The notes beneath the pieces were generated by a model. It was not told where the DNA came from. It saw only the letters and a program-made list of their open reading frames with translations, and made no database searches. Shown here in pieces: positions 8,173 through 14,923 of a stretch of DNA of 64,000 nt. Numbering within the stretch: the first letter of the stretch is position 1; the number at the start of each line of letters is the position of its first letter. Source of the DNA: Aminobacter anthyllidis (GTDB taxonomy: Bacteria > Pseudomonadota > Alphaproteobacteria > Rhizobiales > Rhizobiaceae); contig NZ_JAFLWW010000008.1 of assembly GCF_018555685.1 (NCBI RefSeq), forward strand, positions 62,001 through 126,000, in the 5' to 3' direction. The position numbers and the translations under genes were made by a program.

Positions 8173-8625
8173 ATGAGCAATGAACTCGCCAAGGGCATCA
8201 CGCGCCAAGGCACCGGCCATGCCGGCAAGACCTGGAACATCCTTGGGCAGGTCTATTTTCCGAAGGCGGTCTGTGAGTCGACCTTTGCCTTCGAGACCAA
8301 CAGCGAGCCGGGCCAGTTCGTGCCAGTGCACATCCATCCGAACCAGGAAGAGTTCATCCTGGTGCAGGAGGGTGAACTCGACCTCAAGCTCGACGGCGAA
8401 TGGGTCAAGGCCAAGGCCGGCGACCTTGTGCGCATGCCCAGGGGCATTCCGCATGGCTACTTCAACAAGTCGGACAAGCCGACCAAGGCGCTGTTCTGGG
8501 TGTCGCCGGCGGGCATGCTGGAAGAGCTGTTCAACAAGCTCGACAATCTCGCCGACCCGGCCGAGGTGGTGAAGGTTTCGGCCCAGCACGAGGTCAACTT
8601 CCTGCCGCCCGAAGCCAACGACTAG
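8173..8625 (+). CDS. Cupin domain protein
   Basis: Small single-domain cupin, about 150 residues. ATG codons occur at 8170 and 8173; the second has the better spacing from GGGAG at 8162-8166. The cupin motif 1 region reads PVHIHPNQEEFILVQEGELDLKL, with HIH and E as the expected metal ligands. Motif 2 is PRGIPHGYFNKSD with the last His. The enzyme activity, if any, is unknown: such proteins can be dioxygenases, isomerases or binding proteins. It precedes the FMO-like gene by 93 bp on the same strand and faces the AraC gene, so the three look like one regulated catabolic module. Confidence 0.88.
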   Translation: MSNELAKGITRQGTGHAGKTWNILGQVYFPKAVCESTFAFETNSEPGQFVPVHIHPNQEEFILVQEGELDLKLDGEWVKAKAGDLVRMPRGIPHGYFNKSDKPTKALFWVSPAGMLEELFNKLDNLADPAEVVKVSAQHEVNFLPPEAND

Positions 8626-8718
8626 GCTGCCTGATCCCACTTTGGCATCTGCCCGACGCGCGCGACATCGGTCGCGTGCGAAGGCAAGCCTGCGTCCTGG
8701 CAAACAAGGAACAGCAAA

Positions 8719-10206
8719 ATGGTCGACAAGAAGAAAGTCTGCGTCGTTGGCGCCGGCGTGAGCGGCCTTGCCGCGGCGCACGCCTTCAGGCAGCGTGGAC
8801 ATGACGTCGAAATCGTCGAGCGCAGCAACGATCTGGGCGGGGTCTGGGAACCGGCACGCTCCTATCCCGACGTGCAGACGCAAAGCCCGAAGGATCTCTA
8901 TCGCTACACCTCGATGGCGATGCCGGATGATTATCCGGAATGGCCGAAAGGCACGCAGGTCCATACCTATCTCAAGAGCTATGCCGAGCGGAACGGGCTC
9001 GTGCCGCTCATCCGCTATGGCACCAAGGTTGTCTCGATGCAGCGGCGGGCCGATGGCGCCAAGGGCTGGCGGATGGAGCTTGCCAGCGGCGGCAAGACGG
9101 CTAGCCAGGACTTCGATTTCGTTGCCGTCTGCACCGGAAACTTCAGCGAGAAACGCGAGCTCGTGCATCCGGGCCAGGATGATTTCACCGTGGCCGGCGG
9201 CCAGGTGCTCCATTCGTCCGAGTACACCGATCCGGCGACGGTGCGGGGCAAGCGTGTCGTGGTGCTCGGCTTTTCGAAGTCGGCGACCGACATCGCGGTC
9301 AACGCCGTCAACTCGGGAGCTGCCGACGTCACCATCGTCTATCTCGAGCCAGTCTGGCGCATTCCCTACTTCATCGGCGGCCTGATCAACTTCAAGCGCA
9401 TCCTCTACGTCCGCGCCCAGGAAGTGATGTTCCCGAACTGGGAAAAGTCAGTGCTGACACGGCTCGGCCATGCACTGGCCAAGCCGTTCGTCTGGGCCAA
9501 CTGGCGGGCGCTGGAAAGCCTGCTCTCGCTCCAGCTCAAGCTCAAGAAGACCGGGCTGAGGCCAAAGGTGCCGATCGAAACCAGCATCAACTGCTCGGTG
9601 CCTATCGTCACGCCGGGGTTCTTCGACATGGTTGCCGACGGACGCATCAAGGCGATCCAGGGCACCATCGCTGCCTACGAGCAGGGCACGGTGATCCTGT
9701 CAGGCGGCGAGCGGGTCAAGGCCGACATGGCCATTCTCGCGGTCGGCTGGAAATCGGGCGTGCCGTTCCTGCCGGAGGAATACCGGCGCAAGCTTGTCGA
9801 GCCCGACGGGCAATACCGGCTTTATCGTGTCATCGCCAATCCTGACCTGCCCGACATGGGCTTTGTCGGCTTCAACTCGTCATTCTGCACAGTGCTGAGC
9901 GCCGAGCTAGCAGCCAACTGGCTGGTGCGCTACGCCGACGGCAAGCTGGGACGCCAGCCGACGCGCCAGGAGATGACTGATAATATCGAGATGATGCTGC
10001 GCTGGAAGCGCAACGAACGGCCGGCGGCCGGCGTCTATGGCGGGCTGTGCGTCGCGCCCTATCATTTCAAGCATTTCGACGAGCTGCTGGCCGACATCGG
10101 CGCAACCAAACGACGGCGCAATCCGGTTGCCGAGAACTTCGCGCCGCCGAACGCCGATGCCTATGCGGGATATCTCAAGAGCGCACCGGATTATCGCGCG
10201 GCATAG
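8719..10206 (+). CDS. FAD-dependent monooxygenase, FMO-like
   Basis: NAD(P)H/FAD monooxygenase of the flavin-containing monooxygenase type, 495 residues, probably cytoplasmic. The FAD Rossmann motif is at the N-terminus (VVGAGVSGLAAAHAFRQRGH), followed by GGVWEPARSYPDVQTQSP, which is typical of FMO/Baeyer-Villiger enzymes. The FMO-like HSSEYTDP segment and the second dinucleotide motif VVVLGFSKSATDIA (a degenerate GxGxxG) follow. It could oxidise an amine, a sulfide or a ketone; the substrate is not predictable. Its partner is likely the upstream cupin, and an AAGGA-type ribosome site precedes the ATG. It ends before a weak hairpin and a T-run near 10262. Confidence 0.88.
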   Translation: MVDKKKVCVVGAGVSGLAAAHAFRQRGHDVEIVERSNDLGGVWEPARSYPDVQTQSPKDLYRYTSMAMPDDYPEWPKGTQVHTYLKSYAERNGLVPLIRYGTKVVSMQRRADGAKGWRMELASGGKTASQDFDFVAVCTGNFSEKRELVHPGQDDFTVAGGQVLHSSEYTDPATVRGKRVVVLGFSKSATDIAVNAVNSGAADVTIVYLEPVWRIPYFIGGLINFKRILYVRAQEVMFPNWEKSVLTRLGHALAKPFVWANWRALESLLSLQLKLKKTGLRPKVPIETSINCSVPIVTPGFFDMVADGRIKAIQGTIAAYEQGTVILSGGERVKADMAILAVGWKSGVPFLPEEYRRKLVEPDGQYRLYRVIANPDLPDMGFVGFNSSFCTVLSAELAANWLVRYADGKLGRQPTRQEMTDNIEMMLRWKRNERPAAGVYGGLCVAPYHFKHFDELLADIGATKRRRNPVAENFAPPNADAYAGYLKSAPDYRAA

Positions 10207-10233
10207 CCAGACGGCGAAAAAGACCGCGGCGCG

Positions 10234-10267
10234 CCCAAGCGTTCGTTGGGTGGTGCCGGCTGTTTTT
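10234..10267 (+). terminator. Weak possible terminator after the monooxygenase gene
   Basis: CCCAA/TTGGG short stem at 10234-10250. TTTTTT follows at 10262-10267 after a gap. The stem is weak, and this call is tentative. Confidence 0.3.
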
Positions 10268-10292
10268 TCTGAGCGATATCAGGGAGTTCGGA

Positions 10293-10367
10293 TGGTGGGC
10301 GTGACAGGGATTGAACCTGTGACCCCTGCAATGTCAATGCAGTGCTCTCCCGCTGAGCTACACGCCC
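10293..10367 (-). tRNA. tRNA-Val (anticodon GAC)
   Basis: Read on the minus strand, the molecule folds as a complete cloverleaf: acceptor GGGCGTG/CACGCCC, D-arm GCTC/GAGC, anticodon stem CTGCA/TGCAG with loop TTGACAT (anticodon GAC), T-stem ACAGG/CCTGT with loop TTCAATC, discriminator A and encoded CCA (10293-10295). Length is 72 nt plus CCA. A good promoter precedes it. Confidence 0.97.
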
Positions 10368-10381
10368 ATCCGATGGAGGCG

Positions 10382-10410
10382 GATACACCATTTTTGATCC
10401 GGCGCGTCAA
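10382..10410 (-). promoter_or_regulatory. Promoter of tRNA-Val
   Basis: On the minus strand TTGACG (10410-10405), a 17-bp spacer and TGTATC (10387-10382) form a sigma-70 type promoter. The expected start is about 7-8 nt before the tRNA 5' end. Confidence 0.65.
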
Positions 10411-10472
10411 TAGTGACTTTGGCGGAAAAATGCGCCGGATCATCAATTCCCTTGGCGACGCAAGGGAAACAC

Positions 10473-10835
10473 CTATGCGGCGTGAAGCATCTTCTCGACC
10501 TCGTTGACGAGATCGCGCAGATGGAAGGGTTTCGACAGCACTTTTGCGTCGCGTGGAGCCTTCGAATCAGGATTCAGCGCGACGGCCGCGAAGCCGGTGA
10601 TGAACATCACCTTGAGATCGGGGTCGATCTCGGTGGCGCGGCGCGCCAGTTCGATGCCGTCCATCTCCGGCATGACGATGTCGGTCAGGAGCAGCGAAAA
10701 AGGTTCCTCGCGCAGCCGCTCGTAAGCGCTGGCGCCATTGTCGAAGTCGCTCACCTGGTAGCCGGCGCGCTCCAGCGCCTTGACCAGGAAGCGGCGCATA
10801 TCGTCGTCGTCTTCTGCCAGAAGAATGCGTGCCAT
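10473..10835 (-). CDS. cpdR: Response regulator CpdR
   Basis: Single-domain receiver, 120 residues, with no output domain. In Caulobacter and Sinorhizobium, CpdR controls polar localisation of ClpXP and so the timed degradation of CtrA and other cell-cycle proteins. Acidic pocket residues D9-D12 (AEDDDDMRRF), the phosphoacceptor Asp52 in LLLTDIVMPEMDG, the Thr in MFITGF and the Lys in VLSKPFHL are all present, and the sequence closely matches rhizobial CpdR as I remember it. It is normally phosphorylated through the CckA-ChpT relay. A TTAACCAT half-site about 52 bp upstream suggests CtrA feedback. The neighbouring tRNA-Val and N-formylglutamate amidohydrolase are the usual rhizobial context. 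Confidence 0.93.
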   Translation of the reverse strand: MARILLAEDDDDMRRFLVKALERAGYQVSDFDNGASAYERLREEPFSLLLTDIVMPEMDGIELARRATEIDPDLKVMFITGFAAVALNPDSKAPRDAKVLSKPFHLRDLVNEVEKMLHAA

Positions 10836-10886
10836 CAGTTTCCCGTCCGAATCAGCGGTCGAAGCCGCCCCCCAGCAGGGGCTTCG

Positions 10887-10894
10887 TTAACCAT
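10887..10894 (+). promoter_or_regulatory. TTAACCAT, candidate CtrA half-site upstream of cpdR
   Basis: TTAACCAT lies 52-59 bp upstream of the cpdR start codon. This octamer matches the CtrA-binding motif described in alphaproteobacteria. The same octamer occurs upstream of the outer-membrane barrel gene and the DUF882 gene in this window. Confidence 0.5.
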
Positions 10895-11063
10895 CTTGTA
10901 TATGAGTCCGCGACGGTAAACATCAAGTGAATGCCGTGTCAGCAGAGTGACGCAAAGGCATAATAAAGGCCGACTTTCCACAGCTCGAACTGCTGGACAC
11001 CGACGGCGGCAGGTGGCACTTTCGATGGATGAGTGAGTGCATTTCGCAGGTCCATCAACAAAG

Positions 11064-11954
11064 ATGACACCAGCCGAAGATTTCTCGGAGCTGCTGCCGT
11101 TCGAGGTCCGGACGAGTGCCGAGCAGCGTGTGCCGTTCGTGTTCAATTCGCCGCATAGCGGACGCTGCTACCCCGACCGGTTCCTGGCCATGTCCAGGCT
11201 CGATTCCATGGCCATCAGGCGTTCGGAGGACTGCTACGTCGACGAGCTGTTCGGTGCGGCAGTCGCCCTTGGCGCGCCGATGCTGGCGGCGCATTTCCCG
11301 CGCGCCTACCTTGATGTGAACCGCGAGCCTTGGGAACTTGATCCCCGGATGTTCGCCGAGCCGGTGCCGCCTTTCGCCAACGTACGTTCGGCGCGCGTTG
11401 CCGGCGGGCTTGGCACGGTGCCCAAGCTGGTGGGCGAGGGGCTCGACATCTATCCAGGCCGGCTGCCGCTGGCTGAAGCCGTCGGGCGGATCGAATGCGT
11501 CTACAAACCCTATCATGAGACGCTGAAGCGGCTGGTCACGCGGACCCATGCCCGGTTTGGCTATGCGGTACTGGTCGACTGCCATTCGATGCCGGCTTCG
11601 GTCCGTCTCGGCGACAACGGGGTGCGGCCCGATTTCATCGTCGGCGACCGCTTCGGAACCTCTGCTGCATCTGCTCTGTCGGAGCGGGCGATCGGGCTCC
11701 TGGCGGCCATGGGTTATACCGTGGCGCACAATAAACCTTACGCCGGCGGCTTCATCACCGAGCATTATGGCCGGCCGGCGCGCAAGCTTCATGCGCTGCA
11801 GATCGAGATCAATCGCGGGCTTTACATGGACGAACGCACGTTCAGGAAATCGGCGGGCTTTTATGCGCTTGCGGACGATCTGGCCCGGTTTTCCGCGGAT
11901 CTGATGGCGATCCCGGACTATTATTTCCTCGACCTGCCGTTGGCCGCGGAGTAG
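11064..11954 (+). CDS. N-formylglutamate amidohydrolase family protein
   Basis: Zn-dependent amidohydrolase of the HutG/FGase family, about 296 residues from the ATG at 11064 (a GTG at 11037 is in frame). Visible family blocks are VPFVFNSPHSGRCYP near the start, RSEDCYVDELFG, the DVNREPWELDP block, and VDCHSMPAS, whose Asp/His residues match metal or substrate positions in the family, plus the late EINRGLYMDE. It would release formate from N-formyl-glutamate or a related N-formyl amino acid. No other hut genes lie nearby, so a role in histidine breakdown is not proven. Divergent from cpdR. Confidence 0.87.
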   Translation: MTPAEDFSELLPFEVRTSAEQRVPFVFNSPHSGRCYPDRFLAMSRLDSMAIRRSEDCYVDELFGAAVALGAPMLAAHFPRAYLDVNREPWELDPRMFAEPVPPFANVRSARVAGGLGTVPKLVGEGLDIYPGRLPLAEAVGRIECVYKPYHETLKRLVTRTHARFGYAVLVDCHSMPASVRLGDNGVRPDFIVGDRFGTSAASALSERAIGLLAAMGYTVAHNKPYAGGFITEHYGRPARKLHALQIEINRGLYMDERTFRKSAGFYALADDLARFSADLMAIPDYYFLDLPLAAE

Positions 11955-11974
11955 GCGGCTGGATGCAGGTGGCT

Positions 11975-12052
11975 AAAAAAAGACCGCTCCGGAGAGCGGT
12001 CGAAGTCTAGGGAGGAAACGCCCAAGGAGGGCATGGACAGGAGAACTGTCCG
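11975..12052 (-). ncRNA. mmgR: suhB-motif small RNA (mmgR, alpha-r8 family)
   Basis: On the minus strand a promoter at 12086-12059 predicts a start near 12052, and an intrinsic terminator ends at 11975. That gives a transcript of about 78 nt, the known size of mmgR in Sinorhizobium. Its parts in order are a hairpin GGACAG-TTCTC-CTGTCC, a hairpin GCCC-TCCTT-GGGC, the single-stranded GTTTCCTCCCTAGACTTCG, and the terminator GACCGCTC-TCCG-GAGCGGTC followed by seven T. The C/T-rich loops and TTTCCTCCC segment resemble anti-Shine-Dalgarno target-binding regions of Hfq-dependent trans-acting sRNAs. The site beside an inositol-monophosphatase-family gene (hisN/suhB-like) fits the Rfam suhB motif. mmgR limits polyhydroxybutyrate granule accumulation in Sinorhizobium. 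Confidence 0.82.
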
Positions 12053-12058
12053 AGGCCG

Positions 12059-12086
12059 AGATTATTGTGCGCTGCACAAAAGTCAA
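12059..12086 (-). promoter_or_regulatory. Promoter of the suhB/mmgR small RNA
   Basis: TTGACT (12086-12081), a 16-bp spacer and TAATCT (12064-12059) on the minus strand. The predicted start, 6-7 nt downstream, agrees with the sRNA 5' end. Confidence 0.65.
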
Positions 12087-12089
12087 GAC

Positions 12090-12105
12090 GCCCTTTGGGC
12101 TTTTT
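12090..12105 (+). terminator. Short hairpin with T-run
   Basis: GCCC-TTT-GGGC followed by TTTTT. The stem is only 4 bp, so termination would be weak. It overlaps the upstream side of the sRNA promoter and may separate the amidohydrolase transcript from hisN. Confidence 0.4.
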
Positions 12106-12178
12106 AATTCACGGTGATGTGGTTATTGCCGAGCGGGGTGGTGGCGTGTCATCCACGCCACAGTTGGAGATGGGGTGA

Positions 12179-12952
12179 ATGATGGTCGACGCCGAGTTCA
12201 TGCGACGGATCGCGAGTGCCGCGGCTGCCGAGACGCTGCCGAGGTTCCGGCGGCAAGGTACGGTGGCAAACAAGCTCGCCGGCGGCTTCGATCCGGTGAC
12301 CGAGGCCGACCAGGAAGCAGAGCGTGCCATCCGCGCGCTGATCAACGCCGAATTTCCCGACCATGGCATTCTCGGCGAGGAGCATGGTAGCGAAAACCTC
12401 GGCAACAGCCATGTCTGGGTCATCGACCCGATCGATGGCACGCGCGCTTTCATTTCCGGACTGCCGGTCTGGGGCACGCTGGTCGGGCTCACCGTCGATG
12501 GCGACGCGGTTGCCGGCCTGATGTCGCAGCCTTTCACTGGCGAACTGTTTTATGCCGACGGCGATGGCTCGCACTATGAGGGGCCCGGCGGGCCGCGCAC
12601 GCTTGCCGTGCGCAAGACGACGGCGCTGGCGGACGCCACGATGTTCACCACCACGCCGGCGCTTTTCAAGGGAGAGATGCGCAAGCGCTACGACCATCTG
12701 GAGACCCAGGTCCAGCTCGCGCGCTACGGCACCGATTGTTACGCCTTTGCCATGGTCGCGGCGGGGCAGGTCGACATCGTCGTCGACCCGGGGCTCAAGC
12801 CCTACGACATCGTGGCGCTGATCCCCATCATCGAGCAGGCTGGCGGTATCGTCACGACCTTCGAAGGCGGTCCGGCGGAAAATGGCGGCGACATCATCGC
12901 TGCGGCAACGCCTGAGCTGCACGCCGCGGCATTGAAGATTCTCAGGGGCTGA
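12179..12952 (+). CDS. hisN: Histidinol-phosphatase HisN (inositol monophosphatase family)
   Basis: Mg-dependent phosphatase of the inositol monophosphatase fold, 257 residues. Metal-site motifs are GEEHG (Glu pair) and WVIDPIDGTRAFISGLP, the IMPase signature with the two aspartates. The later motif is VVDPGLKPYDIVALIPIIEQAGG, with the third Asp. In rhizobia this subgroup supplies the histidinol-phosphate phosphatase step of histidine synthesis. The IMPase/SuhB activity cannot be excluded from sequence alone. GGAG precedes the ATG at 12179, and a second ATG directly follows. The sRNA promoter points away from this gene. Its stop lies 2 bp from that of the convergent hydrolase. Confidence 0.87.
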   Translation: MMVDAEFMRRIASAAAAETLPRFRRQGTVANKLAGGFDPVTEADQEAERAIRALINAEFPDHGILGEEHGSENLGNSHVWVIDPIDGTRAFISGLPVWGTLVGLTVDGDAVAGLMSQPFTGELFYADGDGSHYEGPGGPRTLAVRKTTALADATMFTTTPALFKGEMRKRYDHLETQVQLARYGTDCYAFAMVAAGQVDIVVDPGLKPYDIVALIPIIEQAGGIVTTFEGGPAENGGDIIAAATPELHAAALKILRG

Positions 12953-12954
12953 AC

Positions 12955-13914
12955 CTATTCCACCGTTGCCGGCGTTCCGGGCACGAAGGCGCTGAACGCG
13001 GCGAGCAGCTGCTCGCGATAGATGTCGACTTCCTGCAGGATCTCGTGGCGGGCGCCGTCGATGGTCAACTGCGAGGCGACGCGGCAGCGGTGGACATATT
13101 GCTCGACGTCGCGCGTCGACACCACCTCGTCGGCGCCGGCGGTGACGATCAGCATCGGCACCTTGAGCGATGCGATAAATGCGGGCTCGCGCACGGCTTC
13201 CGACGCCGCCGCGGCTGCCCGCAGCCAGGCAATCGTCGGTCCGCCGACAGACAGCTCGGGATAGGTCTCGTAGAGCAGAATGTTGCGGCGGTAGCGGCGT
13301 TCGTCGCTGGTCAGCTTGTTGACGGCGAAGGGCGTTCCTTCGCGAGGCCGCGGCCCCCAGGCCGCGTAAAGCCCACCGAGGCCGAGCCAGCACATCACAG
13401 TTGTGATGCGCCTGATTGCCTTCATCGACAGCGGAACGCCGATAACCGACATGAACGGCGCCACCAGCACCATGCGCTGGACGCGGTTGATCATTGCGGG
13501 CGCGGCAAGCAGCGCGATCAGCGCGCCGCTCGAATGGGCGAGGATGAAGAACGGGCCGCGGCAATCGGGCAGGACGATCTGCTCGAAGAAAGCTTCGAGA
13601 TCCCTGACGTAATGGTCGAAGTTTTTGACGTAGCCGCGATGGCCGTCGCGCAGCAGCCGCTCGGAAGCGCCCTGGCCGCGCCAGTCGAAGGTGGCGACCG
13701 CGTGGCCGCGAACCGACAGATCGCGAATGGTCTCGAAATACTTCTCGATGCACTCGTTGCGGCCCGGCAGCAGAATCACCGTGCCCTTGAACGGGTGCGA
13801 GGTGGCGGGAAACAGCCCATAGCGCAGCTGCTTGCCGTCATGCGCGGCAAAGCGGCCGGCGGTTGCCCGCTCTGGTACCGGATTGCCGGGGATTTCGTGG
13901 AACAGGTCCGTCAT
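12955..13914 (-). CDS. Alpha/beta hydrolase (lysophospholipase-like)
   Basis: Serine hydrolase of the alpha/beta fold, about 319 residues from the ATG at 13914 (in-frame starts exist at 13980 and 13992). The sequence resembles PldB/monoacylglycerol-lipase-like proteins: VILLPGRNECIEKYFETI near the N-terminus, DWRGQGASERLL, and the nucleophile elbow FILAHSSGALIALL (Ser in HSSG). A candidate Asp lies in VTAGADEVVS and a His in GARHEILQE. Probably cytoplasmic, since there is no signal peptide. Substrates are likely lysophospholipids or other acyl esters (inference). Convergent with hisN. Confidence 0.85.
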   Translation of the reverse strand: MTDLFHEIPGNPVPERATAGRFAAHDGKQLRYGLFPATSHPFKGTVILLPGRNECIEKYFETIRDLSVRGHAVATFDWRGQGASERLLRDGHRGYVKNFDHYVRDLEAFFEQIVLPDCRGPFFILAHSSGALIALLAAPAMINRVQRMVLVAPFMSVIGVPLSMKAIRRITTVMCWLGLGGLYAAWGPRPREGTPFAVNKLTSDERRYRRNILLYETYPELSVGGPTIAWLRAAAAASEAVREPAFIASLKVPMLIVTAGADEVVSTRDVEQYVHRCRVASQLTIDGARHEILQEVDIYREQLLAAFSAFVPGTPATVE

Positions 13915-14283
13915 CAGGCGTTTCGGCTGGGCACTCGGTGCCGTGGGATCTGGCGATGCCACGGTGATAGAAAGCCGCATCGAGAAAATCAAAGGAAATC
14001 CGTGCGGAGCGGAATCGCCAATGGGAATAGAATGAGGCCGAAGGCAGCTTGCGGGTTGCCTTCGGCCTCTGTCGTTCCGGGAGGAAGGGACGTTACAACC
14101 CGGCTCGGCCTCGTCGGCGGCATTCTGTGGTGCCGCCTGTTCGTTGACTTGGCTGCACTTTAGGCGGGGCGACCTGAACGGATACCGAAGGGCCGGTTCA
14201 TCTTCGGTTCATCCTGGCGGTCATGAAAAAAGCTGTGGCGACGATGTCTTGAAATGGCTTTGGGCGACCCCCAAATGTCTCCT
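13915..14283. other. Intergenic region upstream of hsp20
   Basis: No gene was recognised here. It contains the start region of the hydrolase gene, a 13-bp inverted repeat (14034-14069) and, by position, the hsp20 promoter. A confident sigma-32 box could not be picked out by eye. Confidence 0.5.
14034..14069. repeat. 13-bp perfect inverted repeat
   Basis: GAGGCCGAAGGCA at 14034-14046 pairs perfectly with 14057-14069 around a 10-nt loop. No T-run follows on either strand. It lies in the 5' region of the hydrolase gene, upstream of hsp20. Confidence 0.6.
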
Positions 14284-14384
14284 GCGGCGCCCAATATCGG
14301 GGCCGCTGACCGCAGCCGGGACGCCAGAACGGGTTTCGGCACAGGTCATGCGCAAACCTTGTTGCTCACTGGAGAACACCCATG
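14284..14384 (+). ncRNA. ROSE-like RNA thermometer in the hsp20 leader
   Basis: The leader just before the hsp20 start can fold into successive hairpins: 14284-14306 (GCGGCGCCC with GGGGCCGC), 14332-14358 (GGTTTCG with CGCAAACC) and a final short one. In the last, TT(G)CTC at 14362-14367 pairs with the ribosome site GGAGAA (14371-14376), leaving a bulged G. That arrangement, a weak helix on the Shine-Dalgarno with a bulged G in a TTGCT motif, is the defining core of ROSE elements in rhizobial small heat-shock genes. It would block translation at low temperature and melt on heat shock. Confidence 0.72.
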
Positions 14385-14849
14385 CGTCACGTTGATTTTT
14401 CCTCTCTCCACCGCTCGACTGTCGGCTTTGACCGGCTGTTCAACATGCTCGACGGCCTTGGCCAGCCTGACGGTGGCACAACCTATCCGCCCTACAACAT
14501 CGAGCGCACCGGCGAGGACGCCTACCGCATCAGCATGGCGGTCGCAGGCTTCTCGGAGACCGAGATTTCGATCGAAGCCCATCGTAATGTGCTGACGGTC
14601 AAGGGTGACCGCGCCAACGAGGCCGCCGGCGAAGGTTCGGAGTTGCTTTATCGCGGCATCGCCTCGCGCGCCTTCGAGCGCCGCTTCCAGCTCGCCGACC
14701 ATGTCGAAGTCGTAGGTGCGAACCTCAAGAACGGCCTGCTTCACATCGATCTCAAGCGCAACATTCCCGAAGAGCACAAGCCTCGCAAGATCGAGATTTC
14801 GGCTGCTCCGGCGAATGCCAAGCAGATCGAGGCCAACACGGTCAACTAA
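14382..14849 (+). CDS. Small heat-shock protein, Hsp20 family
   Basis: ATP-independent holdase chaperone, 155 residues, class A rhizobial Hsp20/IbpA-like. The opening is MRHVDFSSLHRSTVGFDRLFNMLD. The alpha-crystallin domain (about 35-130) includes PPYNIERTGEDAYRISMAVAGF, LTVKG and the conserved NGLLHIDLKRNIPE block with the GLL motif, and the C-terminal tail follows. It prevents aggregation of unfolded proteins under heat and passes them to DnaK/ClpB. Expression is likely controlled by the ROSE-like leader. A strong intrinsic terminator follows 20 bp after the stop. Confidence 0.95.
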   Translation: MRHVDFSSLHRSTVGFDRLFNMLDGLGQPDGGTTYPPYNIERTGEDAYRISMAVAGFSETEISIEAHRNVLTVKGDRANEAAGEGSELLYRGIASRAFERRFQLADHVEVVGANLKNGLLHIDLKRNIPEEHKPRKIEISAAPANAKQIEANTVN

Positions 14850-14870
14850 GACTGCTCCTCCCAAGCAGCA

Positions 14871-14900
14871 AAGGCGGCGCCATCAGCGCCGCCTTTTTGT
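14871..14900 (+). terminator. Intrinsic terminator of hsp20
   Basis: AAGGCGGCGC (14871-14880) pairs with GCGCCGCCTT (14886-14895) around CATCA, followed by TTTGTT. It lies between two convergent genes. Confidence 0.9.
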
Positions 14901-14923
14901 TATCCGGGTATCCGGAACCTGAT

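Noticed and set aside
8089-9213. 374-codon open frame on the minus strand
   Set aside because: Antisense to the cupin and FMO genes with no domain signature.
12149-13753. 534-codon open frame on the minus strand
   Set aside because: Lies across hisN and the alpha/beta hydrolase in the wrong frames. Composition is Arg-rich shadow.
14034-14069. Intrinsic terminator after the hydrolase/hsp20 intergenic repeat
   Set aside because: There is no T-run on either side of the 13-bp stem, so it was reported only as an inverted repeat.
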